DNA of 64,000 nucleotides from Atherinomorus stipes (Eukaryota; Chordata; Actinopteri; Atheriniformes; Atherinidae). The stretch's first letter is position 1. The number at the start of each line of letters is the position of its first letter. Below the pieces are notes generated by a model, which saw only the letters and a list, made by a program, of their open reading frames with translations, ran no database searches and was not told where the DNA came from. Positions 12,003 through 25,809 of this stretch are shown piece after piece. The stretch covers positions 124,001 to 188,000 of the forward strand of contig JALJCO010003064.1 of NCBI GenBank assembly GCA_023101725.1, read 5' to 3'. Position numbers and translations under genes: made by a program.

Positions 12003-15000
12003 ATGAGCCTTTCTATTACATAAACATACCAACTTTTAATAGTGCTTGGCTCTGTCCTCAGCACAAGGACATCTGTGAGCTGATGGATATCTGAGAAGTG
12101 CTTAGCCAAATCCTCTGGGCCCTTAGCAGAAACAGTCATCGTTCTAGCCTTACATCTGTTCATTTATGAAAACTGCAAAGGTGCAATAATTAGTCTGCTT
12201 CCTGTCATAAATCTGCATTATAAGCATTAAGCTAAACCCTTTCTCTTCAGTTTAGCATAATTAAGACCTTATGAGTTTACTGTATGCTTCAGTACTTGTC
12301 TGTATGACTCATATTGTCAAAGCTTTCATCATTGTACTCTATTGCTTTCCAGTGCTGAGGATGATGGTTATTTTCACTTCAAATGCATTTAAAGTCAATG
12401 TCATTAGTTTAGTGAGTCATCCAGATGTTAATTATCAATAAAGTGATTGTTTTAATTGAACATGGCACACTTCCAGCTCTAATAAAGGCTTTATTGTCCT
12501 CACTGATCATTTATTTGATCTTGATCAATATGGTGTCCAAAACTATGCCCAGCATAATTCACTGTATGTGCTGTCCGTTCTGTGCCTTAACTAAAATGCT
12601 AAATGTTCAAAACAGGATGTCATTATCTATATATGGCTGCGAGCATTTTTACTTACACATACATTTGTAAGCTTTATAAGATGTTTTGGCTTAAACTGAA
12701 CAGATAGATGCTCCAGTTTCCCACCTTTTCTGTCAGCTGGTAGATTAGTCTTCACCTCTGCTGAAATCAGCGTAGCAAACATAGACTGCATGACAAAGAT
12801 AGACATGGCTACTGTGACATCTCCTATCACTTTGTGGACTGCTATTTGAAGCCTAAGGTTTGTTGTTTTGCTGTCACCATCTTAGAGTTTATGAAGTGAC
12901 ATGCAAGAGTCGGAGCAGCTTCTTGCCTTAACTTATCACTCAGCACAGCTATCCAATTACTTCTATGCACAATTTCATATCTTGATTCAGTTTCAGCTGG
13001 TGTTGAAATAAGTTTAAATAGAGGTTTATAAGTATTGACATGTTTTTGGAGATGATTTCAAATACATGTTGAATTTTTTATTTAAGCACTTAACAGTTGG
13101 CTTAATTTTCCATGAAGCTGCTGCTTGAAAACAAAGCATAATCCCAACTATGCCTTCCTGCATTTTTATGAATAAGATCGATAAGAGCATCATTCTTTGT
13201 GCATAATGCCTCCGCCTGAATCTGCTCTTCCACGATAAACAATAATATGTTTTGTTAAAAGCCAGTGATTAATCTGGACAGGGGAAATGTTGACTCTCCA
13301 ACTTGTTGACAATGCTCCATTTATTTCTGCAGTTCCTCCTTTCTCTGGTCCTTTTTTTAGCCTTTGGGAAACTACACTCTGCTCTAAAGAGATTTGGATG
13401 AAGAAACTTGTGAGAAGTCTTCTTTTCTCTGTAATTAAGCAGGAATGTGTGATATTTATAGTGAATCATCGTTTGTTTTCTTGCAACCGTAGTAAAGGCG
13501 TGAGATTACATGTGGGGGTTTCTAGCTGTTGATAATAACAGACTTACTGAATATGGAGGATGAAAAAGTCTAACACTGTCATGGTTACAGTCAACAAAAA
13601 AAGTACCACTTCTGAACAATAATTCCATATTCAGCAGTATATCTGTTATTATCTATCATAAAACCTTACTTCAGAGCTATCTGTGGTCAGTCATGACTTT
13701 TTCTGGTTATATGCTTCTGTTTAATGTTGAATTAATGGGCTCCCATAAAAAAAAAGTCATTATTCTGTGCAACGCGACCATATGATAAAAGCATATAAAT
13801 TAGGGCTGCAAGTTTTTTAATCAGTTCCACACCTGCAAGAAATTTATAAGCACATCTGAGCTGGAAGTGATTCTCTCTACTCATTCTCTCTCTCCATCTT
13901 TTTTTCCCTTCAATCTGCTCATTTTTCTCACCTGAACGCACATCTAGAATAGTTTTATCACCTCTGCTCTCTTCGTCTCACCTCCTCATTTCATTTCGTA
14001 CGTCCATTACTGTGGTGTTTACGGCCTGCACTGATTTATGCCTGTTGCCACCTATCTGCTCTGTGACATAGGCATGTGATGTGCAAAGCAGATAGGTTAA
14101 AGGTAATGGCTGTTTCTGTGTGTCTCTGACACACTGAATCTCAAATATTGGCACCCGTGTGCACAAATGGCACCAGGCTTTTTCTGCACTGCGCGGCTGC
14201 TCAGCACTCAGATCCACGCTGAGCATTACCCAAAAAAAATGACAGGGTTGTAATGCTGAGCAGCTGGCATTTCATTTCATGGGAGGCATATTCTGAGGCA
14301 GCTTTTTTGTGTTCGAGTAATGTGTGGTGTGTCAGTTTTGGAAAACAATGTTATTCACGCATAAAACTGGCACATATGTTGGATGACATGGGTTGACCTT
14401 TGTATCAGACGATGATTAAAAAGTCCTTGTTTGTAAAACATTGTTGAGCAGATGGTGGTGAAATTTGTTGCAGCCAAAAAGGACGCCATTTGTGAGTTTG
14501 TGGTCTACATTTCATGACGAGCTGGCAATTTGCTTGTGACATGTTGGTTATGTTTTTTTCCCTTTGAGATTGCTCATTCGGTCGTCACCACACTAGTTGC
14601 AGAGGATGACATGCCTCACAGCTCCTTGTCTGGGCTCAAACCAAGCTGTTCCCTAATTTATTGAGTTCTACAAAGATATCACATTTGCGGCAGCCTGTTG
14701 CAGTACAGTAGCTTTCTTAATGTGCTTTTGTGTGTGGATACGTTTTGCTGAGCTTTTTTCTGTGAATACACCCTTATTTTAAAACCTTTTTTATGCTACT
14801 TTGGATGCTTATGGGATTTTTTCTAGTAATTCTTAATTTTCTAATATCTAGTATATTAGTTAACATGCCAAAGTGGAAATTGAACATGTGGGAGCACCTG
14901 ATTGAACTTTCCAAAACCAAAGCAATGCTTGGAATACGACCTCAAAGTCAGAAATGTTGAAAAAGACACTTCTAGGGTGCAGGAGCAAAATGGGGAGCAA

Positions 15001-16936
15001 GGAGGAGGATTCTTAAAAATTTTCTTTCCATCTTCATGGGGAATCTTAGATGATTGACATTATAAAATGGACTATGTCGGAGCATTGACATGGACACAGC
15101 AGGAATATCAGGAATGCAATGTTACTGTGTTTCACCAAAACTTGAGGTAATATTCCTGAGATTTCTCTTTGCTATATCAACTTTTGCAACAGTTTCTCAT
15201 TTGATGTTTTTTCTATTCCTCAGTCATTCGTCTTAAATCTGCCTGTATTATTTCCTTTTGGGAGAACTGATAATATTTCAAATGAAATCAATTTAATCTT
15301 CTGATCTGTTTACTGAGTGGTTTTCTGCCATTTAGTCACCTAACTTAAGCTGTGTGCCCATAACACAGATATGTAACTGATTAAAAACAAACCTGAAATA
15401 AAATAAATATAAATTACAACTATATGTTTTAATTAATTTTTCATAAATTAAATGAAAAAAAAAGTATCATAAATTAAAATAAAAATGGATTTGAAATCGA
15501 CGGTTGTTTACAGCTGCATAAATCCCCGGCAGTCAGGGAAAATCAGAAGTTAGGAATAACTTCTCTGTACAGCAAAGTCAGCCTTGTCTCTTTTTTTGTA
15601 AACTAAAGAGTGTACTCAGTCATAGACTGACAGGCTCTTACTACCAGACTAAGATATGGATCACCCAGGCAGCCAGCTTTCAATAGTGTGTTTGGATTTA
15701 ATATGATTTTTCACCTCCTCTAATGGATCCGGATGTCAGGAAGGACACAGAGATGTTACTCCGAGTCTGAAGGTAGACTGATGACTCTTGAAGTCTGATC
15801 GTCCCTGAATGCGAATCACCTTCATTTAGTAGTGGTCCCTTCACTCTATGAGCATGACCAATTTGTATGACAGACTATGAGTGTGTCTTTCTGTGTGTTT
15901 ACCGTGGTATTGTTTGGAGTTCCTGGACGGTCACCTTTGCTGTAAAATTTGTTTTACTGGAGCAGAACGAGGCAACAGCCTGCAGTCTGCTGGCCTCTGC
16001 TGCAGGTCTTCATGCTTGCTAGCTGTTGAGGGGACTTGCAATGATGCATCTGCTGAGGTGGGACAGATGTCTAGCCAGTCAGTACCGTCAGCAGATGTAA
16101 CCATGGTGACCAGATGTTATTATCATGCCCATACCCATCTTACACCTGTCGTTCTTTCACAGTCAGTGACTAAGCTAATGCTGACAGTGTTATGCAAGGA
16201 TGTCGTACTTCATGTAGATCTTCCCTCTGTGAAGGTTGAAAACACTGAAACAGTTGTGTGTTGCTACTTTAATGAACTTCTTTTCGACTTTCCAGTCCTC
16301 ATTCATTTTTATAGCTTTGCATCTTGCCTCTGAAATCCTCTTTCATTTTGCAGAAGCCTTCTCTGTCCTCTTTACAGTCGGCTAGGCAGCATTCGGTTGG
16401 CTATTGCATTTACTCCTTGAGACATGACAGGTATTTGAATATGAATGTTGCTCTGAGTGGTTTATTTTCTAAAGTTTATGAGCTTTGTTAGTCACTAAAG
16501 AAGATTTCAATTTTGCAGTTCCATTTCCTCCCCGCCCCTGCCCTCCATCTCTCTCTGCCTCACTCTCTCTCTCGCTCTGAGCCCATCTGTGCAGTTTGTT
16601 TGTTGTGGTTTTGGGGGAGATTTTATAGATGGAAGAGTTAAATAGTGTTTGGATGCCTGGGTGAAATCTGTGTCTATGGAGGAGGTGTTTTCAAGGCCAC
16701 ACAAATGCTGCCTTTAGGCTTCACACTGCACTGGCAGCAAGTTATTGAGTTGTAATACTCAAGTTTACTAAAAAAAAAAAAAAAGTGGCATTTTCCCCTC
16801 CACTTACTTATTCTTTTTTTTAATCATTTGAATAATATCAAGATATTATTCAGTATGTTTTAATTAAATAAAGAATGTTTTTGTCAAATGTTGCAATTCT
16901 AACACAACAAACAGGTTATTCACATTTGAAAGGTTT
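12003..16936. other. Intron 1 stretch without recognised elements
   Basis: 4.9 kb with no bounded repeat or protein-like frame. The 150-codon frame at 15881-16333 has no domain-like composition. Confidence 0.6.
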
Positions 16937-17940
16937 GGGCTGTAACGGTACACAAAAAATACCTCGGTACGCAAGTCACGGTTCATTTTTTCTTTGGTAC
17001 AGTAATGGAAAAAAATGCATACGTTTTATTAACAAGTTCACTAAAATTTAACATCAAAGCTGTGTTTTTTCTTGTGGGTTTTTTGGCATATTGTTTGGAT
17101 GAGAAAAATGAACCATAAATATAGAAAATACTTTAAAATAAAGTCCAGTTTTTTACGCTTTTCAATAAAAAATGAAAAAAAAAAAAACATGCTTTCACAT
17201 CTAAATTGACACCATCTGAGTTTTAAGAGCAACAGAACAGAAACCACTTGTTTACTCTAAATTAGTCTGTTTTCTAGTCATACCAGTATCATTCAAACTT
17301 GTGTGGTGTCGTTTTCGATGCTTTATGTTGTGTTTCTGAGTACATACCCGACCAAGTCGGCATGCTGCTTTTGTTTTGTCTGCCCTTTTTTTCCCCTCCT
17401 CCCTATTTGTCAAAACTGAGGTGCCCCCAGACGGGGGACTTGAGGCTTGACGGCGCTTTCTCCAGCAAAACAAGCTCACGTGCCACACTGTTACAAGTTG
17501 TTAGAAACAGGATGGTAAGCACGCTGCACCAACTGGAGGCGAAGTTTCATTCAATTCTGTCATTCAATTATGTCTGTTGACACGCAAAAAACTTAATGAA
17601 ACAATTAAGAGCTAAATAAACAAATCCTGCGCCCAACAGTTCGGTACAGGGTCGTGCCGAACGAAGCAAGTGTATCTATCTGCGGCTTGCAACCCAGTGG
17701 GCGTGTCGTAGTGTGGGCGTGTCGCATTGTGGGTGGGTCTGGTTAGGTTTAGGGGAAGGGTCAGGGGTAGGGCTAGATTTTACCGTGCTCTCATTGGCCT
17801 GGTGGGCGTGCCGTCGAGTAACGTCACACTACGACACGCCCACACTACGACACGCCCCTGTCTTGCGAGCCGCAGATAGACCCTTCTCGAACGAAGAGTA
17901 GTGTTCCGATCGGTTCGACACAAATACACATACCGTTACA
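16937..17940. mobile_element. hAT-like element (tentative) with a nested palindromic insert
   Basis: GGGCTGTAACGGTACACAAA on the left and TACCGTTACA on the right share a perfect 10-bp inverted core. Subterminal CGGTACG and GGTTCG motifs are those of a common fish hAT family. The exact right end is uncertain because similar sequence (ACCGTCATGGTTTGGTTCG) continues. Confidence 0.5.
17675..17880. mobile_element. 206-bp palindromic MITE nested in the hAT-like element
   Basis: The left arm TCTATCTGCGGCTTGCAA pairs with TTGCGAGCCGCAGATAGA. Inside, GGGCGTGTCGTAGTGTGGGC pairs with GCCCACACTACGACACGCCC. No target duplication was recognised. Confidence 0.7.
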
Positions 17941-18419
17941 TACCGTCATGGTTTGGTTCGATATTTTAGTGTTGTGGTTCGATATTTTTTCGATACAAAA
18001 ATAAACTTCATGCCTTTTTTTTTTTTCTTTTTTTTTTTTCTTTTTAAATTAAACCATTGTGCTTTTGTCTACAGTTGTTTACCATAAAGGTCATAGTTGA
18101 TGAAGACCAAAGTAGCTCCAAATGCCAGATGGCATGTCAATAATCTTCCCCTTTCATAATCCTGGTGTTGGTTACATGTCATGTGTAAGGCCATATCTTG
18201 AGGGGTTTATCTTTTTTGGTGCCAGCTGTCTGAGTAAACTGATTAAAAACATGTACCCAACCAAGGTCAGAGCTCGGCAGACGACATACAATGCAAGTCT
18301 GTGTGAACCCTCTGCTTGCAAAAGACATATTTGCTCATTAATTAAATTTACTCTCCATATTCTTTACTCATTATCAATCTCTTTGTAATTCTTATTTTCC
18401 ACAACACCCTTTATGTCAG

Positions 18420-19180
18420 ATGAAGCAACACCAATAAGCTAGTTTGGGCAGGCAGGCTTTGCTGTTTCGGCATGGCACTGTTGCGGCCGCCTGATTATTA
18501 ACCCCTTGTCTTTCATTTCTACATGCAAATCCTCCTGCTTCACCCCACCTGTCTGACTGGCCTGGCATCACACCACCAAAATCTCCTCCTTCCTGACTGG
18601 CAAACAACTGATCAACCATACCTGGAGCTGCTTCCCTGCAGCTATGAAAGAGCTCACAGACATTCAGTCTTTGGCAACTGTTTGGTCTGGGAACATTTTG
18701 CCCTTAGTTTGTTATGTTTTTGGAGGCTTTTGTTTGTTTCTTTAGTTTTTTTTTTTTTTATTTCCAGGTGTTTTAGTTTGGTTAATGGTTTAGTCGCTGG
18801 ATTCCCTTTTCTTTGTTTGTGATTTGCACTGGTAGTTTGGAGTTGGGATAGCTAGGCCTTATTTTTGTTGTGGTTGGGTTTTGGTTACAGGTTTTAGCTT
18901 ATTGGTACTGCTCGTTCCCTTTTTGGTTCATAGTCTAGGTTTGTGTTGGTTTTCCCCCATTTGGTTCCCCTTTCAGTGTTAGGCTTTGTCTTATCATTTG
19001 TTCCTTTGAGCAGCATCTCTAACCCCATCTCCTTTTCAGTTTACAGTTTTTCCAGGTTGTGTTTATGCCTTTAATTTACCCTCTGAACAATAATAAAACA
19101 TCTTTACTCTGCCCTTTACATCTTGAAACCAGTCTTTTGTTTGCATCCCCAACCCCTAGCAAAGCTGGGACGCAACAGGT
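18420..19180. repeat. Possible retroelement 3' end
   Basis: A G/T-rich stretch (repeated GTTTGGTT and TTTGTTT) ends in AATAATAAAACATCTTTACTC and GGGACGCAACAGG, a layout seen at 3' ends of some fish retroelements. No coding remnant supports it. Confidence 0.25.
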
Positions 19181-19460
19181 ACATACTGTATCAAACATTC
19201 CCAGTCAATTTTAAATATTGATCGATCAAACAAGTTTGTTGTCCCCGGCCCAGATTGTTTAATTTTCAAACCCCTCTAATAATAATAACCGCAGTTTAAG
19301 CGAGCCGCAACTAATTCTCCGTCATTTAAAGGCTGACGTAAAGGCGAGTTGCATTTACACCTTATTTTGAAGATCCCGGCGTTTTCCGTTGGACACGTGG
19401 CAGCAGGTGTTGACTGGATGTATTTGAGAATGGTCAGTGGTTACTGTGTAATAGTCTTAA

Positions 19461-20207
19461 TAGGGCTGGATGATAATTCAATATCGATATATATCGATCG
19501 ATAGAGGTTTTTTCAATATAAAAAAAAGAGGGTCAATAAAAGTTCAATATAGAAGCACAGTTTTCTGCTGTAGCCTATCGGGTAGCATGATACTACAGTC
19601 ACTCCTTCCACCAAACCAATCACAAACACAGACCAGGCAAAGGCTGAACTGGAATTCAGTGTTATGCTGCTTTCAGACTTCCACTGGAAAGCGGTAATAT
19701 CGCAAACTCTGTCCTTTATAACGCTGCATTCAGACATGCGTACCGGTCTTTTACCTCAGAGATGTAGCGGACATGTACCGGCTGGACTACATGTCACAAG
19801 AGCGGAAATGTTGCAGCATGTCGTTTTGGCTGAAAGCACAAGAAAATGTTCCAGGCAGAGTTGAAGGGAGAGCGGGGGGGGGGTCAGTGCTGACTTTTCT
19901 GCAACATTTCCTGATGTCTGAAAGCGCCAGGACGTGATAAGTCCGCAAGGAAGCCGCATGTTTGAAAAGACGAGTCTGTTTAAAGAGTGGATGGACTTTA
20001 CCGCTCATGTTCCACAATGCAGGTCTGAAAACGGCTTTAGTTTGATCTTTATTATAAGTAGGTCATTCAGCAAAAGCTTAAATGGCCAAGATGCACCTAA
20101 AATAGCTTTTAATTTGATAATGGCTTTTTAGAAAAAAATTTTTTTAAATATTGATCGATACTGATTTTTTTTATCGATAATCTTTTTTTCTATATCGTCC
20201 AGCCCTT
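19461..20207. mobile_element. hAT-type non-autonomous element with 8-bp duplication
   Basis: 747 bp. The ends TAGGGCTGGATGATA and TATCGTCCAGCCCTT are inverted copies. Subterminal ATCGAT-rich tracts lie at both ends. The flanks carry AGTCTTAA (19453-19460 and 20208-20215). The interior holds GCTTTCAGAC/GTCTGAAAGC inverted motifs that suggest a further nested element at about 19665-19930. Confidence 0.82.
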
Positions 20208-20339
20208 AGTCTTAATAATACAAGTTTTCAGTAATCTTGTTATTCTGTTGAATTCAGTAAGATTAATGACAGTACTCGCCGCATCACTCTGATAATGCGT
20301 TACTAGGAGAATATTAAGGGGTTAATATACACTTAACTC

Positions 20340-20800
20340 GCAGCTCAGTATGATACAGGGAGTACCACAAAGCATGATGGGAAATATTTGTATGAAGCCC
20401 CGTCTACTGCAGCACCACAACTGCCACAACAGGCTAATTACAAGCAGAGGCTACTGAAAGCTGAAAAACCAAGCGGCAACCTCCGGTGGCCAACAACGAG
20501 GCTACCCAGAAGAAGTCATTTTTTGTAGTTCTCCCTTCATCCACCAGGGGCTGGCTGCAAAACAGAGCAAATCCCCATAGACTCCCATGTTAAAATCGCC
20601 AACTTCACAGCAGAAATAAACATGTTTACAGCCTGGTTCAAAAAATCATTAACAGGTCAAGTTTACCTTCATGTTATGAAGGGGGGTGAATTTTTTTATA
20701 ACTCATCCGTTTGGATGCTATTTAATCTTGAAATTACACATAATTAAGGGTGTGTCCTTTTGATTGACATGCGGCAGACCGCAAAAAAAAAAAGATAAAA
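20340..20800. repeat. Dispersed teleost repeat
   Basis: Contains CACCAGGGGCTGGCTGCAAA, CCCCATAGACTCCCATGTTA and AACATGTTTACAGCCTGGTT, which I recognise as a very common interspersed sequence in fish. Class not assigned. Confidence 0.5.
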
Positions 20801-23800
20801 AGAAAAGAGAGACAGAGTATGATTTGACAGTGTAAAAAAAATGGACTCTTCAGTTGGACACTAGAAAAACTAGTGCCATGCTTTTGCCTTTACATACGCT
20901 CAAAAGTGTGAAAGCATTCAAGTTTTCAATTATAACTATAATTGTCTATTGTTATAATTGTCTATGTCTAACTGTAATTGTCTATATTTGTTTTAAACAC
21001 TTTCTTGGTATTAATTTTGTGTAAAAATAATAAAAACAGAATTATCAAAAATTGAAACCAAACTGAAAATAGGAAAAATCAAAACTTAATTTTAGAGAGG
21101 AAAAAAAAGATTTCATAAGGCTCTACATATGTGTGGTTGTGTGTTCATGTCTTGAACCCGACCACAGTTTGTATTCCTCCTAATTGCAAATGAGATGTCT
21201 TTTGTTTATGTTGGTAACATGAAGACAAATGAACACATGCACACAAACACACACACACACACACTCTTGCTCACATCTGCTTGGCAAAGCCTTGACTGTA
21301 CAAAGCTCAGGTGTGGTATAATGATAAGAGCTTGATGCTCATGTTCTCTTGGGTCCTCTGTTTATAGACTGAGCAGTGCAATGTCATCCTGAGGAGAGAC
21401 ACACTACACCTCTGCAGTGGAAAAATTTGTTCCCACTAATTTTATGGTAAATATCATATTCTTCCAATTATCAACAGTTTCATGTGTGTATTGATATTAT
21501 AAGGGAATGCATGCTTTAATAGGATTGGAAACCACATCACTGTTTCCTCTGTGATTACATCATTGCATTTAAAAGCAACATAAAACTTGACAATTATCAG
21601 TGAAAGGAGCAAACACAAATACAGTGAACCATTTCCACAGAGTTATAAGTATCCACCTCTCTCTCTGTTTTTTATTGCTTTGATAGTTTCTGTAACTTTT
21701 CTCTATAAACTAAAATCTCTTTTTCTTTTAACAATGTTCCCATTTATGCGAATGAAGGGGTTTTACACCCCTACCAAGTCTCTTCCCCTGCTTTCCTTTT
21801 TTCAATCCTCCCTCCATCTGCCTGCTTGATGTGTCAGACACTACTCTCCCATAGCCGGTCCATCCCCAGAGCGCTGTGTCAGACGCAGAAAGAGATTTTT
21901 CTTCTCTGGTTGTATCTCCCTCAGGGTGATTCTAAAGAGATTTCCTTCATTTTCCCTCAGATGATTTCCCTCATTTCTGCCTGCCTCGCAATACGATGGA
22001 TGGAAATGTTTAGAAGGCCTTACTATTTCTGGTGGGCTGTGTATCTGTAGTTAGTAGTCAGGAGGGAGCGTTTGGCTGACAGTGTAGATAATGTAAAGAG
22101 TGTAGGTGGCCCTGTTGAGATAGGACGGTGTATGTGTGTGTGTTGACTGCGTGTGCAGGTTTGTGCATGAGTAGTTGAGGTGAAGTCTTGTGTGAAGGTG
22201 AGCCAAATGTAATGCTCTGCTTGGACATTAGATTACTTCAGGGAGAATTCAGTAATGTGTTGGACTGAGGCATGAAACACCATTTCCATTCAGAATAATC
22301 AGGATTAAGCCAGAGCAGAAATAACAATGAAAGATGCATAAATCAAAGGAAATGGCTCCTGTGATTCCAGGTGTATTAGCATGTAAAATGATCCTTCACA
22401 GTGATGAGAATAGCACAATGTTACTTATTTCTGCCTGTCTGTGTGCAGGCTCCTCTGTAACTAGTTTACTCACAGATCCTGCTGTTTGTTTCTCTCTGCT
22501 ACAAACTGAACAGAGAAGCAGCAGAGAGATGTTTGCTTGCTGTGGGAGAGGAATGCCTCACTGAAGCAGGGCAGCATAGCTCACAGTTCTGCTTGCTTGA
22601 TCTGCTTGTATTACAGGTTTGTTGTTCGGCCTTTTTTTTTTTTTTTTATTGAGAAGCATCTTTCATTACACCAAGAGCAGTGAGCAGAACTGAAGTGTGA
22701 TGTCTTATTTTAACTCAAGAAGTGTCTTGATTCACTCATCAAATGAACTTCTGAATAGTCCAGTGTTTAGGTCTTGCCTGTCAACCCAGTCCTTAAATAA
22801 CTTTTGAAGTTGTAATTGGAGGTGTCCCACATCTGACCCGTTGGCCTCTTTTGTTGGAGCTGCCAGGATGGCAGTTTGAGTCATTTATTGTTTGACTTCA
22901 GTTTAAATGCAACAAAATCCCAAATAGGTGACTTTTATATTTTTTTTTTCCAACAAGCTCTTCCAGAAGTGCCCCTAACTGTGTGTGTGGGGAACTGGAA
23001 CTCAGATTTCCTCCCACTGAGTCCACTCTGTGCAGCTTATTGAATAAAATGACAATGCTGATGTTGGACTGGCTGTGTCCAGTTGGGAAATTTTTATATT
23101 TTGACTAACCCAAGCTAAAATGCATTGCATAAAAAATGATGCACAGATTAAAATAATCCTGACATTTTTTTTTTTTTCCTAATCTACATAGATTTTATTT
23201 CTCAATCACTGTATACAAGTACAATCCTAATCATCTCTCCACTCCTCTTAGTTTCAGCAAATTCTTGATTTGGTTGCTGGTGCCCATTTGGGAAGAAACA
23301 ATTTTAGTTTCTGTCCCTCATCCTGTTTCTCTTTCAGCTAGAATAATTTTCCCATGACAGTCAGCTTTAGCTTGCCCTGTTTACCCCATTTATTCTGGCT
23401 CTACCCTCATCATGGAGCTCTGCTGCTTTCTTTCACTGTGCCATTCACTAATCTCATGCTTAATTTTTTTCCCCTCCTCATTTTACTCTCCTTTATCCTT
23501 GTTCTCATTGCTCTGTCTTAGTCTTCATTCCTGTCCCTGCTCTGCTTTCCTCATCCACCCCTTCCCTCCTTTCATTCTCTAATCTGGTGTTAGATGTGGC
23601 AGTGTGGTAACCCAGCAGGTTACACCATCGGATACTTAAAAGTCTCCTCATTCTGCTGATTGGTATTTACATGGGTGTGTTCAGTCTCATAGTTATAAGG
23701 AATGTAGCTGGAGAAAGTGTGACTCTGATGCTTTAAGGACTGAAAGGTAGAGAGTCAAACTTTGTGGCAATTGTGACACGCAGACAAAGGAATTCCACCT

Positions 23801-25359
23801 TTATTTATGAGCTTCAAGTTCATTTTATTGACTCCTTATCCTGGCATGGTAACCGCAGGATTAAAGTATGTCGGCTCTGACTGTTCTTAAACAAAAGAAG
23901 GTATTGAATCAAAAAAAGGGATGGAGCAAAGAGCTGTGGTGATTTTGGGCTGAACGTTACCATGGCTGCAGAGTGTAGGCACCCTTTGGAATGGAACAAT
24001 GAGATAAGCAAAGAGGCACGTAGACGTCCGTAAATTGTACAACATTAGGAGTTTTTGTCTTTCATTGCAGAAGATAAAGGGAAATTGTCTGTGCATATAG
24101 AGGAAAGCATCAGCAAAGCTGACCAAATGGAACAAGCAGAGTAGATGAATTGTTTGCATGTGCAGAGAAAAAGCAAAGTAGGCAGAGTTATCTGAGTCCT
24201 TGAAAGCAATTTCCCTGAGCAGAATGAGATATAGATGGAGAGGGAGCTATAGATGGGAGAGTGCGCTAAATGGGGACAGTATGAGCACGTGAGACATCGG
24301 GTTCATCTGCAGGTCTCTGTCAAATGACCTCAAATCATTATATTTGAAGCCAGGAAACTTTTTCTGTTCTACGGCCCGGATTGACTCATTTTGTTTTCTT
24401 GATCTTTTGCTACTTATTTTCTGCAGTTGGTAGACTTTCTACAAAAGCTGTGCTTGAAATATGAGCTGTATGAATCTTAGATGTTGCAGATCAGTGGCAT
24501 GTCAGCATTATATTATCTGACATTTGTACTTCATGACCTTGTGCTGGCTTGTCCTCCCTAAGCCTGGAGAGATTGGCATTTATTTGCTCTGAACCTGCAG
24601 AGGGAATGTGTGAGAAAAGGTTTAGTTGGTGTTATCCTTGGAAAAAGAATGTGTAGAGGTGAGGATACAGTTTCTCTTGCTCAGCTGTATCCCACAGCAT
24701 GAACTGGTGTGTGTTTGATGGGTGATGTGGTTTTTTCTTCTTTTTTTATCTGTGTTTATCTGTGAATTATCTGCCTCAGCAAAGCAGAAAGGACAAGATG
24801 GTTGTTATTGTAGTCTGCTACTTGCCACAGACAGCATGTGTGTACACATGCAGTAGATATGTGCATTTCTGTCTGTTGGGTTATCTCTGTCTCTGTTGCT
24901 CAAAAAAAAAAAAAAAAAAAAAAACGGTGAGAATTTTCACTATTCTGTTTTAAAAATGCAGGCGAAGTTTCTGAGAAATTGGCCTAGTCTGGAAGGCTCC
25001 AGTATGTGTCATCAGAGGTGTTTTCAGAGTCTGCTGATGAACAAATCTTATGTGTATGCATGGGTCAGATCTGAGATTTAAACATATAGCCATAAGAGAC
25101 CACCCTTGTCATCAAAAATAATGATTATGCAATCGAGTACCAACTGTGGTGAGAATCATGTGACTAAAAGAGACAGAAAAGAAAATATGGAAATGCCTAA
25201 AAGCTGTTTTTTGTCAGTACAACGCCATAGCTATTGATGTAAGAACTTAATAACCAAAATTACTTATCCGATAGCAACGTCACAATTCTTTAGCCATTGG
25301 GTCAAGAAAAAGTGGTCCAATATGAAACTCGCCACTAAAAGATGTTTCACCAGCGCCGG
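20801..25359. other. Intron 1 stretch without recognised elements
   Basis: 4.6 kb with short (CA)n at 21239-21263, a T-run at 22632-22647 and A24 at 24901-24924. No gene or bounded element recognised. Confidence 0.6.
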
Positions 25360-25515
25360 CAACCCAAACTTGCGTACACGAACTCAGAGCTGTCGTGAGA
25401 TTTGCTCGTATCCTACGCTCATGTCAAAATTGATAAATGCTGAGTCTTGCGTGGAAATGGTCGTACGCACAGATTTTCGTCGTACGATCGTTTGATAAAT
25501 GAGGGCCATTGAGTT
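25360..25515. repeat. Dispersed repeat with GATAAATGAGGGCC terminus
   Basis: TTGCGTGGAAATGGTCGTAC, then CGTACGATCGTTTGATAAAT and GAGGGCC. This terminus recurs in fish interspersed repeats. Boundaries are approximate. Confidence 0.4.
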
Positions 25516-25551
25516 TTGAAAATAGCCCCGTCCCCTCTAACAGAAACATAC

Positions 25552-25705
25552 CCAACCCAACGGCTGGGTTAAAAGAACAACCCAGCATATTTTAGGGTTT
25601 AACCCAATACATGGGTTAAAAAAAAAAAACCTAGATAGTAACCCAAAATGGGTTATACATTTCATAACCCAGCAGTTGGGTTAATGATATAACCCAGCAT
25701 TGTTT
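25552..25705. repeat. AACCCAGC/GCTGGGTT inverted-repeat cluster
   Basis: At least eight AACCCA or TGGGTT units in both orientations in about 150 bp, so the stretch can fold on itself. A 12-A run lies in the middle. Similar repeats are frequent in teleosts. Confidence 0.6.
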
Positions 25706-25711
25706 AGAGTG

Positions 25712-25800
25712 TCCAGCTCCAGTCCTCAAGGGCCACAATCCTGCAGGTTTTCCATGTCTCCCTGCTCCAATACACCGGACTCAAATGATTTAGTCATTGT
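25712..25800. repeat. Dispersed teleost repeat
   Basis: CCAGCTCCAGTCCTCAAGGG, CCTGCAGGTTTTCCATGTCT and CCCTGCTCCAATACACC match a well-known fish interspersed repeat. Confidence 0.55.
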
Positions 25801-25809
25801 GCAGAGAAA

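Noticed and set aside
11756..12163. Overlapping frames of 60-112 codons rich in Phe/Ser/Leu or Lys/Arg/Glu
   Set aside because: They translate the (CTCTT)n/poly-T microsatellite in several frames and have no protein character.
15881..16333. 150-codon forward frame in PPM1L intron 1
   Set aside because: Cys/Ser/Val-rich composition, no recognisable motif, no supporting splice or promoter signals.
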